NCBI RefSeq assembly: GCF_003634935.1 | Contig: NZ_RBXO01000001.1 | Coordinates: 3,993,501 to 4,057,500, forward strand | Direction: 5' to 3' | Length of the DNA stretch: 64,000 bases | Source: Saccharothrix australiensis | GTDB taxonomy: Bacteria > Actinomycetota > Actinomycetes > Mycobacteriales > Pseudonocardiaceae | Shown here: piece after piece, positions 49,273 to 58,270 of the stretch | Position numbering within the stretch: the stretch's first letter is position 1 | How the letters are laid out: each line of letters begins with the position of its first letter | The notes under the pieces: model-generated | The model's database searches: none | What the model was told of the DNA's origin: nothing | Seen by the model: only the letters and a program-made list of their open reading frames with translations | Position numbers and translations under genes: made by a program

Positions 49273-49336
49273 GTGCCGTGACCACGAACGTTCACGGTGT
49301 TGGTTGACACATCGTCGGCCTGACGGGCGTACGGCG
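49273..49336 (+). repeat. Left terminal inverted repeat of the IS630-like element
   Basis: Starts GTGCCGTGACCACG next to TA and matches the reverse complement of 51301-51364 with four mismatches. It contains an inner CCGTGA/TCACGG dyad that may be the transposase site. Confidence 0.88.
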
Positions 49337-49553
49337 TAATCGGGAGGTCAGCCGCCACCGCGAGTCGGGGCAGGCGGGACTCAGGAAGGGAGCACGGCGG
49401 CCAGGTCGTTGGACGTGATCGGTGAGCTCCACCTGACCGCATGCGGCCTGTCGGTGTATCCGGCCACGGAGCCTGCGTAGAAAATGTTTGGCGGATCACG
49501 GTGGCCGCTGCTAAGTTCCCGGAGGCCGTGCGAGAGACGAGGAGGTGGTACCC

Positions 49554-49604
49554 GTGAACGTTTCGACATGGGTGCTCCCCTCTGGGGTCACGGTAGGGCG
49601 ATAG
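49554..49604 (+). CDS. Possible 16-residue leader peptide
   Basis: GTG 49554 with an excellent GAGGAGG ribosome site upstream opens VNVSTWVLPSGVTVGR then TAG at 49602. It lies 46 bp before the hydrolase start in the passenger region. The strong ribosome site without a long frame suggests either a leader peptide or the truncated start of a lost gene. Confidence 0.4.
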   Translation: MNVSTWVLPSGVTVGR

Positions 49605-49649
49605 GTCGTCCGGGAGCGCCGTTCACGAGCACTCCCGAAAGGCACGACC

Positions 49650-50384
49650 ATGCGATTCACTTCTGAACAGCGCCTCGATGACGGCGTCCTCGAACGCGAA
49701 TTCACCCTCGGCGAGATTCCCGGCATCTTGTGGACGCCCGCATCCGCATCCGCACCGGTCCCGCTGATCCTGCTCGGTCACCCCCCGCTCGGACTGCGCA
49801 AGATGTACCCCCGTCTGGTGGCGCGGGCCCAGCAGGCTGCGGCGGATGGCTTCGCTGCGGCCACCATCGAGCTTCCCGGCAGCGGTGACCGGCCCCGTTG
49901 GGCCGCCGCCGAGCAGGCTCGCGCCGACCTGCTCCGGGTCACGGAGGCCGGCGAGCCGGTCAGCGACGAGATCATCGACGCCCTCATCCTCCCGCTCGTC
50001 GACAAGGCGGTCCCGGAATCGCAGGCCGCCCTGGACGTCCTCCTGTCGCTGCCGGAAATCGGCGGCCCGGTCGGGTACTCGGGGGGAGTGATCTCCGTCG
50101 GCATCCGGCTTGTGGTGGTCGAGCCGCGCATCGTGGCCGCCGGGCTGTTCGCCGGGAGTTTCGTGCCTCGCAGCATGTTCGAGGAGGCCCGACAGGTCAC
50201 CATTCCGCTGCACGTCCTGCTCCAGTGGGACGACGAAGGAAACGACCGGCAAGCGGCCCTGGACCTGTTCGACGCCTTCGGCTCCAAGGAAAAGACGCTG
50301 CACGCCAACATGGGCGGACACACCGGCGTCCCGCAGTTCGCGGGGGAGGACGCGGCCAGGTTCTTCGCCCGGCATCTGCGCTAG
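49650..50384 (+). CDS. Alpha/beta hydrolase carried in the IS630-like element
   Basis: A 244-residue dienelactone-hydrolase-like alpha/beta hydrolase. Seen: LLGHPPLGLRK (oxyanion region), nucleophile elbow VGYSGGVIS, acid in LQWDDEGND and His in MGGHTGVP, so the catalytic triad is complete. ATG 49650 is preceded by GAAAGGC. Codon choice (more A/T third bases, e.g. at 49650-49700) is less GC-biased than neighbouring genes, in keeping with transfer. It sits between the inverted repeats and convergent with the dead transposase. The substrate is unknown; it may give a selective benefit as cargo. Confidence 0.82.
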   Translation: MRFTSEQRLDDGVLEREFTLGEIPGILWTPASASAPVPLILLGHPPLGLRKMYPRLVARAQQAAADGFAAATIELPGSGDRPRWAAAEQARADLLRVTEAGEPVSDEIIDALILPLVDKAVPESQAALDVLLSLPEIGGPVGYSGGVISVGIRLVVVEPRIVAAGLFAGSFVPRSMFEEARQVTIPLHVLLQWDDEGNDRQAALDLFDAFGSKEKTLHANMGGHTGVPQFAGEDAARFFARHLR

Positions 50385-50415
50385 GCCGGGACCTCGAACG
50401 CTTGAGGCGTTGGGG

Positions 50416-51284
50416 TCAGGCTGCCTGGGTGGCGGGTTGGCCCCAGCGTCGTCGGCGTTCGCTGCGGATGCGGGCGCGTTCGCGGCGTTGGGCCGCGAGG
50501 ACGTCGGGGTGGCGGGCGTTGGCGTTGCGCCGGCGCAGGTACTTGTGCAGGTGACGGATCAGCGCCGGACGACGCCCCAGAGCTGGTCATCGCCGACCGA
50601 GTAACAGCCGTGGAACTGCCGGACACCGTGCAGCTTGTGATAGTTCGCCGGCAGCCGTCGCGGATGCCTCTTGCGCGCCCAGCCGGCACCAGCCTGCGGA
50701 TGGATGACGAGAGGCCCGACCTCGTCGAACGCGAACACCCGCTGCGGGACGTTGTTGGTGACATGGTCGATGCGGGCGAGTTGCGCGTCGCGCTGCGGGT
50801 CGTTGGATTCCTTCCAGGTCTTGGTCCGCTGGAACGTGATCCTGTGTTTGATCAGCAGCTGCCGCAGCCGTTCCCGCCCGATGGTGATCGGGCGGGCGGC
50901 CCGCGAGGCGAGGTAGTCGGCGAGCTTGCGCACGCTCCACCGGGTGAACGGCCGCCCCAAGGCTTCGGGGCGGTTGTTGGCCGTCTCGACGATGAACTGC
51001 TCGTCGTCGCTACTGATCAGGCGGGGGCGGCCACCCGCCCATCGAGGGTCCAGGCCGGCCATGCCCATCTCGTTGAACCGGTGGCTGACCTGCCGGATTG
51101 TGTCCTCGTCGGCCTGCACGAGACGAGCGATAGCCGGCACGGTGTTGCCACCGGCCGAGGCGAGCACGACCATTGCTCGCCGTCATCGAATCGGTGATCC
51201 GGTGCCTCTACGAGTGATACGCAGTAGCTGCTGACCTTCCTGGTCACTCAGCCGCCGCACGCGTACGGGATCTGCCACCGTCAC
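50416..51284 (-). pseudogene. IS630-family transposase, inactivated
   Basis: From GTG 51284: VTVADPVRVRRLSDQEGQQ, then an in-frame TGA where the family continues to RRAMVVLASAGGNTVPAIARLV (helix-turn-helix). The catalytic core begins (QRVFAFDEVGPLVIHP, first Asp) and runs to VGDDQLWGVVR. The second Asp and the Glu blocks (usually LDNxxxH and NxxE) are missing. The text jumps frame to LHKYLRRRNANARHPDVLAA and the normal C-terminus. One nonsense codon plus an internal deletion of ~100 codons make it inactive. Confidence 0.85.
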
Positions 51285-51300
51285 AGCCTGACCGCCGCAC

Positions 51301-51364
51301 CGCGGTACGCCCGTCAGGCCGACGGCGTGTCAACCAACACCGTGAACGTTCGTGGTCACGGCAT
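51301..51364 (-). repeat. Right terminal inverted repeat of the IS630-like element
   Basis: Reverse complement matches 49273-49336 at 60 of 64 positions. Its inner end is 17 bp from the transposase start codon at 51284, so the transposase promoter probably lies in the repeat. Confidence 0.88.
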
Positions 51365-51480
51365 TAGCGCGGGGAAGTGGTGGAATCGGCTTGCGCGTGG
51401 GGATGCGGCGATGTGCGCCCCCCGTGGGGACGTCGTTCGCGGGCTTCCTCGTCAAGGTGGTACGGGTCGGTGTCCGGGCG

Positions 51481-52400
51481 CTAGGGCTCGTCTTCAAAGA
51501 TCAGATCCAGAGCAGGATCGAAGCGATGGTGACAGCGGCCTGGTAGGACTCTTGGGTCTTGTCGTAGCGCGTGGCCAGGCCGCGCCACTGCTTGAGCCGG
51601 TTGAAGCAGCGTTCGACCACATTGCGCAGCCGGTAGGTGCGGCGGTCGAAGGCGGGCGGGCGGCCACCGCGCGAACCGCGGTTCAGGCGGCCGTTGACCT
51701 GGTCGACACGCTCGGGGATCGTGTGCCGGATGCCCCGCCCTCGCAGGTAGGCGCGAATCCTGCGTGAGCTGTAGCCCTTGTCCGCGATCACGTGGTCGGG
51801 GCGGGTTCGCGGACGGCCCGGCCCGATCCGGGGGACACGGATCGCCTCCATCACCTGCTCGAAGCGGGTGCAGTCGTTGGTGTTGCCGCCCGACAGCACG
51901 AATCCGAGCGGGCGGCCCCTCCCGTCGCAGGCCAGGTGGAGCTTGGTGCTCAGCCCACCGCGGGATCGACCGAGGGCGTGATCACCCGCCTCGCCGTCGT
52001 CGCGTGCCCCCTTTTGCCTCCGGCGGCGTGCTGGTGGGCCCGCACGATCGTGGAATCGACCGACACCAACCAGTCCAGGTCACCGGCGGCCTCGCTCTCC
52101 GCCTGGACCGCCCGCAGCATCCGCGAGAACGTCCCGTCCAACGCCCACCTGCGGAAACGGGTGTAAAGGGTCTGCCAGGAGCCGTAGCGCTCCGGCACGT
52201 CCCGCCAGGCCGAGCCGGTCCGCAACTTCCACACGATCCCGTTCAGCACCACACGGTCGTCCGAGCGGGGCCTTCCTGCGGTCCCGGAAACCGGCAGAAA
52301 CCGCGACAGCACAGCCCACTCGACATCCGACAGCTCATGACGACGCACCACGACCGACATGATCCAACACCGCTTGATCGTCTTTGAAGACAGGCCCTAG
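51481..52400 (-). mobile_element. IS5-family (IS427-like) insertion sequence, apparently intact
   Basis: A 920-bp span with CTAG at each end and inverted ends: GGGCTCGTCTTCAAAGA on the left, and on the right the complement of GGGCCTGTCTTCAAAGA. It carries a two-frame transposase. The right end stops 3 bp short of the helicase stop codon (52404), and the left end is ~115 bp from the IS630-like element, so this spot is an insertion hot-spot. Confidence 0.87.
51501..52360 (-). CDS. IS5-family transposase made by programmed -1 frameshifting
   Basis: Frame 1 starts at ATG 52360 (MSVVVRRHELSDVEWAVLS; the DUF4096-like N-terminal domain) and carries the first catalytic Asp in LVSVDSTIVRAHQ. At the slippery run AAAAGGGGG (complement of 52007-52015) a -1 shift enters frame 2, giving STKLHLACDGRGRPLGF, the second Asp in DHVIADKGYSS and the Glu in RNVVERCFNRLKQWRG, ending at 51501. 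Without the shift, frame 1 stops at 51950. All DDE residues are present, so the element may still be active. Confidence 0.87.
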
Positions 52401-52403
52401 CCG

Positions 52404-55400
52404 TCATCCCGACCGGCGGTCACCCGTGCCGCGTCGTGGCGTCCGACCCGCCTGCGCGGGCGTCGCGCCGAGCCCGCGCCGCGACGGCGTCGGCGGTGCC
52501 GGATCGGCCTCGTCCGCCACGGCGTCGTACACCGACAGCCAGCCGGTGGCCCGGTAGTCGCCGCGCCGCGTGAACACCGCCACGCCCCGCTCCGGCTCGT
52601 CCACCGCGTCGGGTGACGGCTCGGGGAACGGCACCTCGGTGGCCGACCTCGTCGGCGTGGCCGCCCCGTGCTGCTTGCCGCGCCACGCGACGGCCACCGC
52701 CGCGACCGTCCCGCCGACCACCGCCCGGTCGTCGTGGAGGGCCAGGGTGGCGGTGGTGGCGCGTTCGCGCAGCAGGGCCGTGTAGCCGGCCTGGTCCAGC
52801 TCGCACTCGGCGGGCGGGCGGCCGGGCGGCCAGTCGGGGGAGCGGACGCCCCGGCCCAGCGCGGACCGCCACATCTCCGGCACCAGCTCGGCCGCCCGCT
52901 GCCGGGTCGCCATCTGCTCGCACAGCCACAGCAGCCGGCCCGCGCCGCGCCCCGGCGCGAGGTGCCGCCAGCGCACGCGGTGGTCCAGGTCGGCCGCGAC
53001 GATCGCGATCCACGGGTGCACGGTGCCCAGCGCGCCCTGCGCCGCCAGCCACGACAGGTAGCGCGGCGCCTGCTCGAACACCGGGTGCAGGGTGGACAGC
53101 GGGATGCCCGCCGCGACCCGGCGGCCGGTCCTGGCGCGCGTGAACAGGTGCGGCGAGCGGGTCGCCAGCAGCAGCCCCGCGCGGGCCAGGTCGCCGGGCG
53201 CGGTCGACGTCTGCGAGCCGAGGCCCTTCACCGACGCCGTGTGCGTGATCCGGGACGTCCGGCCGCCCGCCTTGATCACCGTCGCCACGGCCGGGCGCAC
53301 CTGGTCGGGCACCGGGATCGCGGCGAGGTCGCGCACCGCGACCGACAGCACCAGGGTCAGCGCGTCCTCGGCGGCGTCCGGGTCCGGCGGGACGGGCAGC
53401 AGGCCCAGCGCGTAGCGCAGGCGGTGGCCGGCGTGCGTGGACACCATCATGCGCGCGGTGAGGCGGCCCAGGTCGGTGATCGCGAGCGCGCCGCCCGGCC
53501 GCGCGACCAGGTGCCCCTCGTCGAGCAGGAACGCCACCGCGTCCTGCACGGGTTGCAGCGCGTCGTCGCCCTGGGCGTGGGCCAGGGTCTCCACCCACCA
53601 CGCCTCGGCGTCGGCCCGGCTGGTGATCCGGCCCTGGAGCACCTCGGCCAGCACGTGGTCGGGCAGGCTCTCGTGGATGCGCGAGTACACCGAGTACCCG
53701 GCCACCAGCCGGGTCTGCCACGCCGCGCGCTGGTGCTCGTCCACCACCAGGTACGACCAGCCCTCGGTCTCGCCCGCGCCGATGCGCCCGGCGCGGCCGA
53801 ACATCTGGAGCACCATCGAGGTGTCCATCGTCTCGCCGCCGACCGCGGTGTCCCGCACGATCACCGCGCGGGCGGGCAGGTTGACGCCCGCCGCGACGGT
53901 GGACGTGGCGACGAGGACGTCGGCCTCCCGCTGCCGGAACGCCCGTTCGGCGGCGTGCTTGTGCTCGTAGTCGGCGTAGTGCAGGCGGACGCCGACCTCC
54001 GCGCACACCGCGGTCAGGCCGTCGACGTCGTCGGCGGCCACGGTGTGCACGGGCGCGCCCCGGTCGGCGGCGATCGCCATCGCGGTGGACCGCACGTTCC
54101 GCTTGGAGCCGCAGAACACCAGGACGCTGCCTTGCTCGGCGGTGTGCCGGGCGGTCAGGTCGACCACCACCTGCTCCCGCAGCCGGGCGTTCGCGGCGTA
54201 CCCGGAGCCGGCGGGCACGGTCGGCAGCTGCCACGTCACCCGCGACGGCCGCCAGCGGGTCGCGACCAGCTCCGCCTCCAGCCACTCGGCGACCTCGGCG
54301 GCGTTGGACACCGTCGCCGACAGGCCGACGATCCGCACCGGCGAGTCCGCGCCACGCACCCGCGCCAGCAGCGCCTCCAGCAGCGCGCCCCGGCCGGGCG
54401 TGCCCAGCAGGTGGATCTCGTCGACCACCAGGCAGCCGACCTCGCCCAGCGCGGCCTGGAGCGACGCGGCCCGGCAGATCGCCTCGAACTTCTCCGTCGT
54501 GGCCACCCACAGGTCCGCCGCCCGGACCCGTTCGACGTCGACCGCGTACTCGCCGGACAGCCGCTCCACCCGCAGGCCGCGGGCGCGCCACGACTCCAGC
54601 TCCCGGTCCAGCTCGTCGGTCAGCGACCGCTGCGGCACCAGCCACGCCGCCTTGCGGCCCTCCTCCAGGATGGTCTTGAGCACCGCGAGCATCCCGATCG
54701 CGGTCTTGCCCGCGCCGGTGGGCGCGGTGACCAGCAGGTGCGCGTCGCCGTCCAGGATGCGGGGCGCCGCCTGCGCCTGCGCCGGGTTGAGCAGCGGGAA
54801 CGGCAGGAACGGCAGCCACTCGGGCGGCACCAGCCGGTCGACCGGGGTCGGGTCGGGCGGTGCGGCGGGCTCCGGTTCGTGCAGGTCCCACAGCAGCCCG
54901 AACGCCAGTCGCGCGGCCAGCGCCCGGTCGTCGGCGACGGGTTCGCAGGGCTCCGGGACGATGCCGCCGACCTCGGACAGCCAGGCCGTGGCCCGGAGGC
55001 GGTCGGTCAGCGACGAGACCGTCTCCTGCTCCAGCCAGTGCCGGACCGACCGGTGCGCCACGCCCTCCTGGGTCAGCAGCGCGCGCAGGCCGTCGAACTC
55101 AGGGCGGTCCGGCATGATCACGCGGCCACCGGTGACGCCGGGCGGCGGCTTCAGGGTCGGGTCGGTGGTCTTGCACCACCACACCGGTTCCCGGTCGAGC
55201 GCGTCGACCAGGGCGGGCGGCAGGGTCGGCACGTCGTCCTGCGCGGTGGGCACCGCCTCGGAGCCGGCCAGGATCGACCTGATCCGGGCCGCCATGACGG
55301 TGGTCGACATGCGCCGCGCCGGGCGGGCGGCGTGATCCGGCTCCGCGCGGTCGTCGGGCCCGCCGGGGGCGGCACGGGCGCGAGGCGCGCGGTGGTCGAC

Positions 55401-55964
55401 CGGTTCGTCGTGCCCTGCCGGTGCCGCGTGCCCTGCCGGTGCCGCGTGGTCTACCGGTGCCGGGTGGTCTGCTGTTGCCGGGTGGTCTGCCGGTGTCGGA
55501 TGGTCTGCCGGTGTCGGGTGGTCGGCTGGTGTCGGGTGGTCTGCTGCTGCCGGGTGGTCGGCCGGCCGGCGCGGGGGAGTGCGGTCGGCCCGGCTCGCGG
55601 CACGGGCCTCCCGCGCCAGCGCCGCCAACTGCGCGTCCTCGGCGGCGCGGCGGGCGACCGCCTCGGGCCGCAGCTCGCCCAGCACCGACCGCTGCGACAG
55701 CTGCAACTCGCGCAGCGTGAACGACGCCGGGCACGCCACGCACACCACGGCGGCCTGCAACTGCTGCTTGCCCCGGTGCGGGTGCGCCCGGTAGAGGCCG
55801 TGCAGCTGCCCGGAGCACCGGGGGCACCGCTTCTCCACCGGGATCGGCGACCACTGCCAGCCCGGCTCGCCGTACCGGGCGATGGCGGGTTCGGGACGGA
55901 CACCCCACCGGGCCTCGACCACCCCGGCGACCGACGTGTCGACGTCAGACGGCCCGCGAACCAC
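52404..55964 (-). CDS. Large Ski2/Hel308-like DEAD/DEAH-box helicase
   Basis: 1186 residues. An N-terminal zinc-ribbon-like pair (KRCPRCSGQ ... VVCVACPAS) is followed by a disordered pentapeptide-repeat linker (ADHPT-type, ~155-205). Then come the helicase motifs LVTAPTGAGKTAIG (I), LVVDEIHLLG (II, DEIH), RIVGLSATVSN (III), FCGSKRN (IV), LVATSTVAAGVNLPAR (V) and QMFGRAGRIG (VI), and a winged-helix/ratchet tail. This is the Ski2-type superfamily 2 order. GTG 55964 follows GGGGGAGG. Members unwind nucleic acids in repair or RNA decay, and some serve in phage defence; the role here is open. Confidence 0.85.
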   Translation of the reverse strand: MVRGPSDVDTSVAGVVEARWGVRPEPAIARYGEPGWQWSPIPVEKRCPRCSGQLHGLYRAHPHRGKQQLQAAVVCVACPASFTLRELQLSQRSVLGELRPEAVARRAAEDAQLAALAREARAASRADRTPPRRPADHPAAADHPTPADHPTPADHPTPADHPATADHPAPVDHAAPAGHAAPAGHDEPVDHRAPRARAAPGGPDDRAEPDHAARPARRMSTTVMAARIRSILAGSEAVPTAQDDVPTLPPALVDALDREPVWWCKTTDPTLKPPPGVTGGRVIMPDRPEFDGLRALLTQEGVAHRSVRHWLEQETVSSLTDRLRATAWLSEVGGIVPEPCEPVADDRALAARLAFGLLWDLHEPEPAAPPDPTPVDRLVPPEWLPFLPFPLLNPAQAQAAPRILDGDAHLLVTAPTGAGKTAIGMLAVLKTILEEGRKAAWLVPQRSLTDELDRELESWRARGLRVERLSGEYAVDVERVRAADLWVATTEKFEAICRAASLQAALGEVGCLVVDEIHLLGTPGRGALLEALLARVRGADSPVRIVGLSATVSNAAEVAEWLEAELVATRWRPSRVTWQLPTVPAGSGYAANARLREQVVVDLTARHTAEQGSVLVFCGSKRNVRSTAMAIAADRGAPVHTVAADDVDGLTAVCAEVGVRLHYADYEHKHAAERAFRQREADVLVATSTVAAGVNLPARAVIVRDTAVGGETMDTSMVLQMFGRAGRIGAGETEGWSYLVVDEHQRAAWQTRLVAGYSVYSRIHESLPDHVLAEVLQGRITSRADAEAWWVETLAHAQGDDALQPVQDAVAFLLDEGHLVARPGGALAITDLGRLTARMMVSTHAGHRLRYALGLLPVPPDPDAAEDALTLVLSVAVRDLAAIPVPDQVRPAVATVIKAGGRTSRITHTASVKGLGSQTSTAPGDLARAGLLLATRSPHLFTRARTGRRVAAGIPLSTLHPVFEQAPRYLSWLAAQGALGTVHPWIAIVAADLDHRVRWRHLAPGRGAGRLLWLCEQMATRQRAAELVPEMWRSALGRGVRSPDWPPGRPPAECELDQAGYTALLRERATTATLALHDDRAVVGGTVAAVAVAWRGKQHGAATPTRSATEVPFPEPSPDAVDEPERGVAVFTRRGDYRATGWLSVYDAVADEADPAPPTPSRRGLGATPAQAGRTPRRGTGDRRSG
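55394..55563. repeat. Degenerate 15-bp tandem repeat in the helicase gene
   Basis: About eleven copies of a GGTGGTCTGCCGGTG-like unit (plus-strand view), encoding ADHPT/AGHAA-type pentapeptides between the zinc-ribbon and the helicase core. Likely a flexible, length-variable linker. Confidence 0.85.
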
Positions 55965-56202
55965 TCATCGCCTCCCCCGTTGGCCACCACCCGGTGAGCA
56001 CGCGATGCTAACCCGACCCCGCGGGCGGCCGCAGGCGGCGGCGGTGTCCCCGCGCCGGCGTCGCCGGTCCGGGGCGCGCACCCGTCCCGCCGCGACCAAC
56101 GGCGTGGGCCGCACCGGGTAGCGGGATGACTCCGGCTGGTCACCGCGCGGGGCGGTGCGGGCGATCGAGACTGGAGGGGGCGCGTCGGAGAAGGGACATG
56201 CG

Positions 56203-57114
56203 ATGTCGGTGATCCGCAACGCGCTGGTCTGCGCCGTCGTCCTGGCCGCGCTCGGCCCGACGGGTGCGACGGCGGCGGGACGGGGCCCCACGACGATCAC
56301 CCTGCCCGACGGGTTCCGCCCGGAGGGCATCGCGATCAGCGGGCAGTGGGCCTACTTCGGCTCGATGGGCACGGGCGCCGTCTACCGGGCCGACCTGGCC
56401 ACCGGGCGCGGCGAGCAGTTCGCCAGGGGCACCGGCACGGCGGCGGTCGGGCTGGAGGTCGACGGGCGCGGCCGGCTGTTCGTGGCCGGCGGCGGTGGCG
56501 GCGACGCGCGCGTGATCGACACCCGCACGGGCGCGACCCTGGCCACGTACCGGTTCGGCACGCGGTCGACGTTCGTCAACGACGTGGTGGTCAGGCCGGA
56601 GGCGGCGTGGTTCACCGACTCGCTCACGGCGGTGCTCTACAAGGTGCCGTTCGGGCGGGACGGTGCGCTGCCCGCGCGGGCCGAGGTGATCCGGCTCAGC
56701 GGCGACCTCGTGTACCGGTCGGGCACCAACGCCAACGGCATCGAGAGCACCCCGGACGGGGAGGCGCTGATCGTCGCGCAGCACAACACCGGCAGGCTGT
56801 TCCGGGTCGACCCGGCGACCGGCGCGACGAAGGCGGTGACCGTCCAGGGCGGTCCGCTGGTGAACACCGACGGGCTGCTGCGCGAGGGCACGACCCTCTA
56901 CGTGGTGGAGAACCGGGTCAACCGGGTCGCGACCGTGCGGCTCGACCCGACGGGCGCGGCGGGGACGCTGCTGGGCCGGGTGACCGACCCGAGGTTCGAC
57001 GTGCCGACCACGGCCGCCGCCCACGAGGACCGGCTGTACCTGCCGAACGGCCGGTTCACCACCACGCCGACGCCGGACACCCCGTACACGGCGGTGGCCA
57101 TCCCCAAGCCCTGA
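56203..57114 (+). CDS. Secreted beta-propeller protein (SMP-30/NHL-like)
   Basis: 303 residues: signal peptide (MSVIRNALVCAVVLAALGPTGATA) and then six-bladed propeller repeats such as PEGIAISGQWAYFGSMGTGAVYRADLATG, FVNDVVVRPEAAWFTDS, and ANGIESTPDGEALIVAQHNTGRLFRVD. The blades resemble gluconolactonase/SMP-30 or strictosidine-synthase-like proteins, often wrongly annotated as superoxide dismutase. ATG 56203 follows GAGAAGGGA. Catalysis is uncertain; it may bind a small molecule outside the cell. A hairpin follows at 57131. Confidence 0.8.
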   Translation: MSVIRNALVCAVVLAALGPTGATAAGRGPTTITLPDGFRPEGIAISGQWAYFGSMGTGAVYRADLATGRGEQFARGTGTAAVGLEVDGRGRLFVAGGGGGDARVIDTRTGATLATYRFGTRSTFVNDVVVRPEAAWFTDSLTAVLYKVPFGRDGALPARAEVIRLSGDLVYRSGTNANGIESTPDGEALIVAQHNTGRLFRVDPATGATKAVTVQGGPLVNTDGLLREGTTLYVVENRVNRVATVRLDPTGAAGTLLGRVTDPRFDVPTTAAAHEDRLYLPNGRFTTTPTPDTPYTAVAIPKP

Positions 57115-57130
57115 CGGACGCCGCTACCGG

Positions 57131-57148
57131 GACCCCGCTGCCGGGGTC
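57131..57148. terminator. Short hairpin between convergent genes
   Basis: GACCCCG-CTGC-CGGGGTC, perfect 7-bp stem with a tetraloop, between the propeller gene stop (57114) and the convergent stop at 57190. Confidence 0.65.
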
Positions 57149-57189
57149 GGGCTGTTCGGACCGGTCTCACGGCTCGCTCGGAACCCGGC

Positions 57190-58005
57190 TCAGACCCGCT
57201 GCTCCTGCTCCTGCTCGACCTGCCGGTTCCAGTCGGACTTGCCCGCCTGCCAGCCGTCCTCGTCCTTGCCCAGCCGCCAGTAGCCGGAGATGGACAGCCG
57301 CTCGCGCGGCAGCCCGCGCTCCAGCCGCAGGTGGCCGCGCAGGTCCTTGACCGCGTTGGCCTCGCCGTGCACGAACACGTGCGGTCGGCCGGGCGGGAAC
57401 TCCAGGGCGCGCACGGCCGCCACCAGCGCCTCGCCGCGCGGCCGGCCGGCGCGGTGCAGCCACGTCACGTCGAACGGCGCGTCCTGCTCGTCCTCGGGGC
57501 CGTCGACCTCGGCGAAGACCCGCACCACGGCGTCGGCGGGCAGCGCGTCCAACGCCGCCGCGATGGCGGGCCACGCGCTCTCGTCGCCGGCCAGCAGGTG
57601 CCAGTCGGCCGTCACGTCCGGCGCGTAGCCGCCGCCCGGCCCGGCGAAGTGCAGCACGTCACCCGGTCGGGCGGCGGTCGCCCACGGCCCGGCCACCCCG
57701 CTGTCGCCGTGCGTGACGAAGTCGATCCACAGCTCGCGGGCCTCGGCGTCCCAGCGGCGCACGGTGTAGGTGCGGCTGCGCGGCCACTGCTCGCGCGGCA
57801 CCGACTCGCGGATCACCGACAGGTCGAACGGCTCCGGGTAGGTCACGCCCTCCTGCGGGAACTGGAGCTTGACGTAGCTGTCGGTGAACGGCCCCACCTC
57901 GAACCCCGCCAACCCGTCACCGCCGAGCACGACCCTGACCATGTGCGGCGTCAGCTGTTCGGTGCGCAGCACACGACCGCTCTTGATCCGGGACCGCTCC
58001 GCCAT
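57190..58005 (-). CDS. Siderophore-interacting flavoprotein (SIP/ViuB type)
   Basis: 271 residues: an FAD-binding barrel (HMVRVVLGGDGLAGF; RTYTVRRWDAEARELWIDFVTHG, with the R-x-Y-T FAD motif) and a SIP NAD(P)H domain (LLAGDESAWPAIAAALDALP, VFVHGEANAVKDLRGHL, ISGYWRLGKDEDGW). Such reductases free iron from ferric siderophores in the cytosol. ATG 58005. No siderophore synthesis or uptake genes are adjacent and no clear DmdR1/IdeR box is seen upstream; a GTCCAC/GTGGAC dyad at 58038-58057 is the only candidate site. Confidence 0.9.
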   Translation of the reverse strand: MAERSRIKSGRVLRTEQLTPHMVRVVLGGDGLAGFEVGPFTDSYVKLQFPQEGVTYPEPFDLSVIRESVPREQWPRSRTYTVRRWDAEARELWIDFVTHGDSGVAGPWATAARPGDVLHFAGPGGGYAPDVTADWHLLAGDESAWPAIAAALDALPADAVVRVFAEVDGPEDEQDAPFDVTWLHRAGRPRGEALVAAVRALEFPPGRPHVFVHGEANAVKDLRGHLRLERGLPRERLSISGYWRLGKDEDGWQAGKSDWNRQVEQEQEQRV

Positions 58006-58037
58006 ACGACACCCCTCGCCACGACGACACTGCCGCC

Positions 58038-58057
58038 GTCCACCGTACGTTGTGGAC
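58038..58057. promoter_or_regulatory. Inverted repeat upstream of the SIP gene
   Basis: GTCCAC (58038-58043), 8 bases, GTGGAC (58052-58057). It may be an operator for the SIP gene or for the NACHT gene on the other side. Weak evidence. Confidence 0.35.
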
Positions 58058-58270
58058 CGTGGCCGGGGGTCGGCCTCCCACTGTGACGCGCACGCCACCG
58101 CGTCGGCTCCGGCACGGGCACGACACCGGTCGCCGCCACCCGGACGCCCGCGCCGGTCCGATCGTCGACCGGGCTCCGCCCGCCGTCCGGGTGTCATCTC
58201 ATCGTGGTTCATCCGATCGTGTGATCCCGCTGTTCTTCGTCCCCCTCGGTCGCCCGGTGATCGTGAGACG

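Larger units (their letters stand above)
49273..51364. mobile_element. IS630-like element with long inverted repeats and a hydrolase passenger
   Basis: A 2092-bp unit bounded by 64-bp imperfect inverted repeats (60/64 matching) and flanked by TA on both sides (49271-49272, 51365-51366), as expected for the IS630/Tc1 group. Inside are a short ORF (49554), an alpha/beta hydrolase (49650-50384) and a broken transposase (50416-51284). Typical IS630 elements are about half this size, so the hydrolase region is extra cargo. With a dead transposase the element could only move in trans. Confidence 0.8.

Noticed and set aside
58006-58270. Iron-box (IdeR/DmdR) upstream of the siderophore-interacting protein
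   Set aside because: No TTAGGTTAG-like repeat is visible; only a GTCCAC/GTGGAC dyad, which does not match that consensus.
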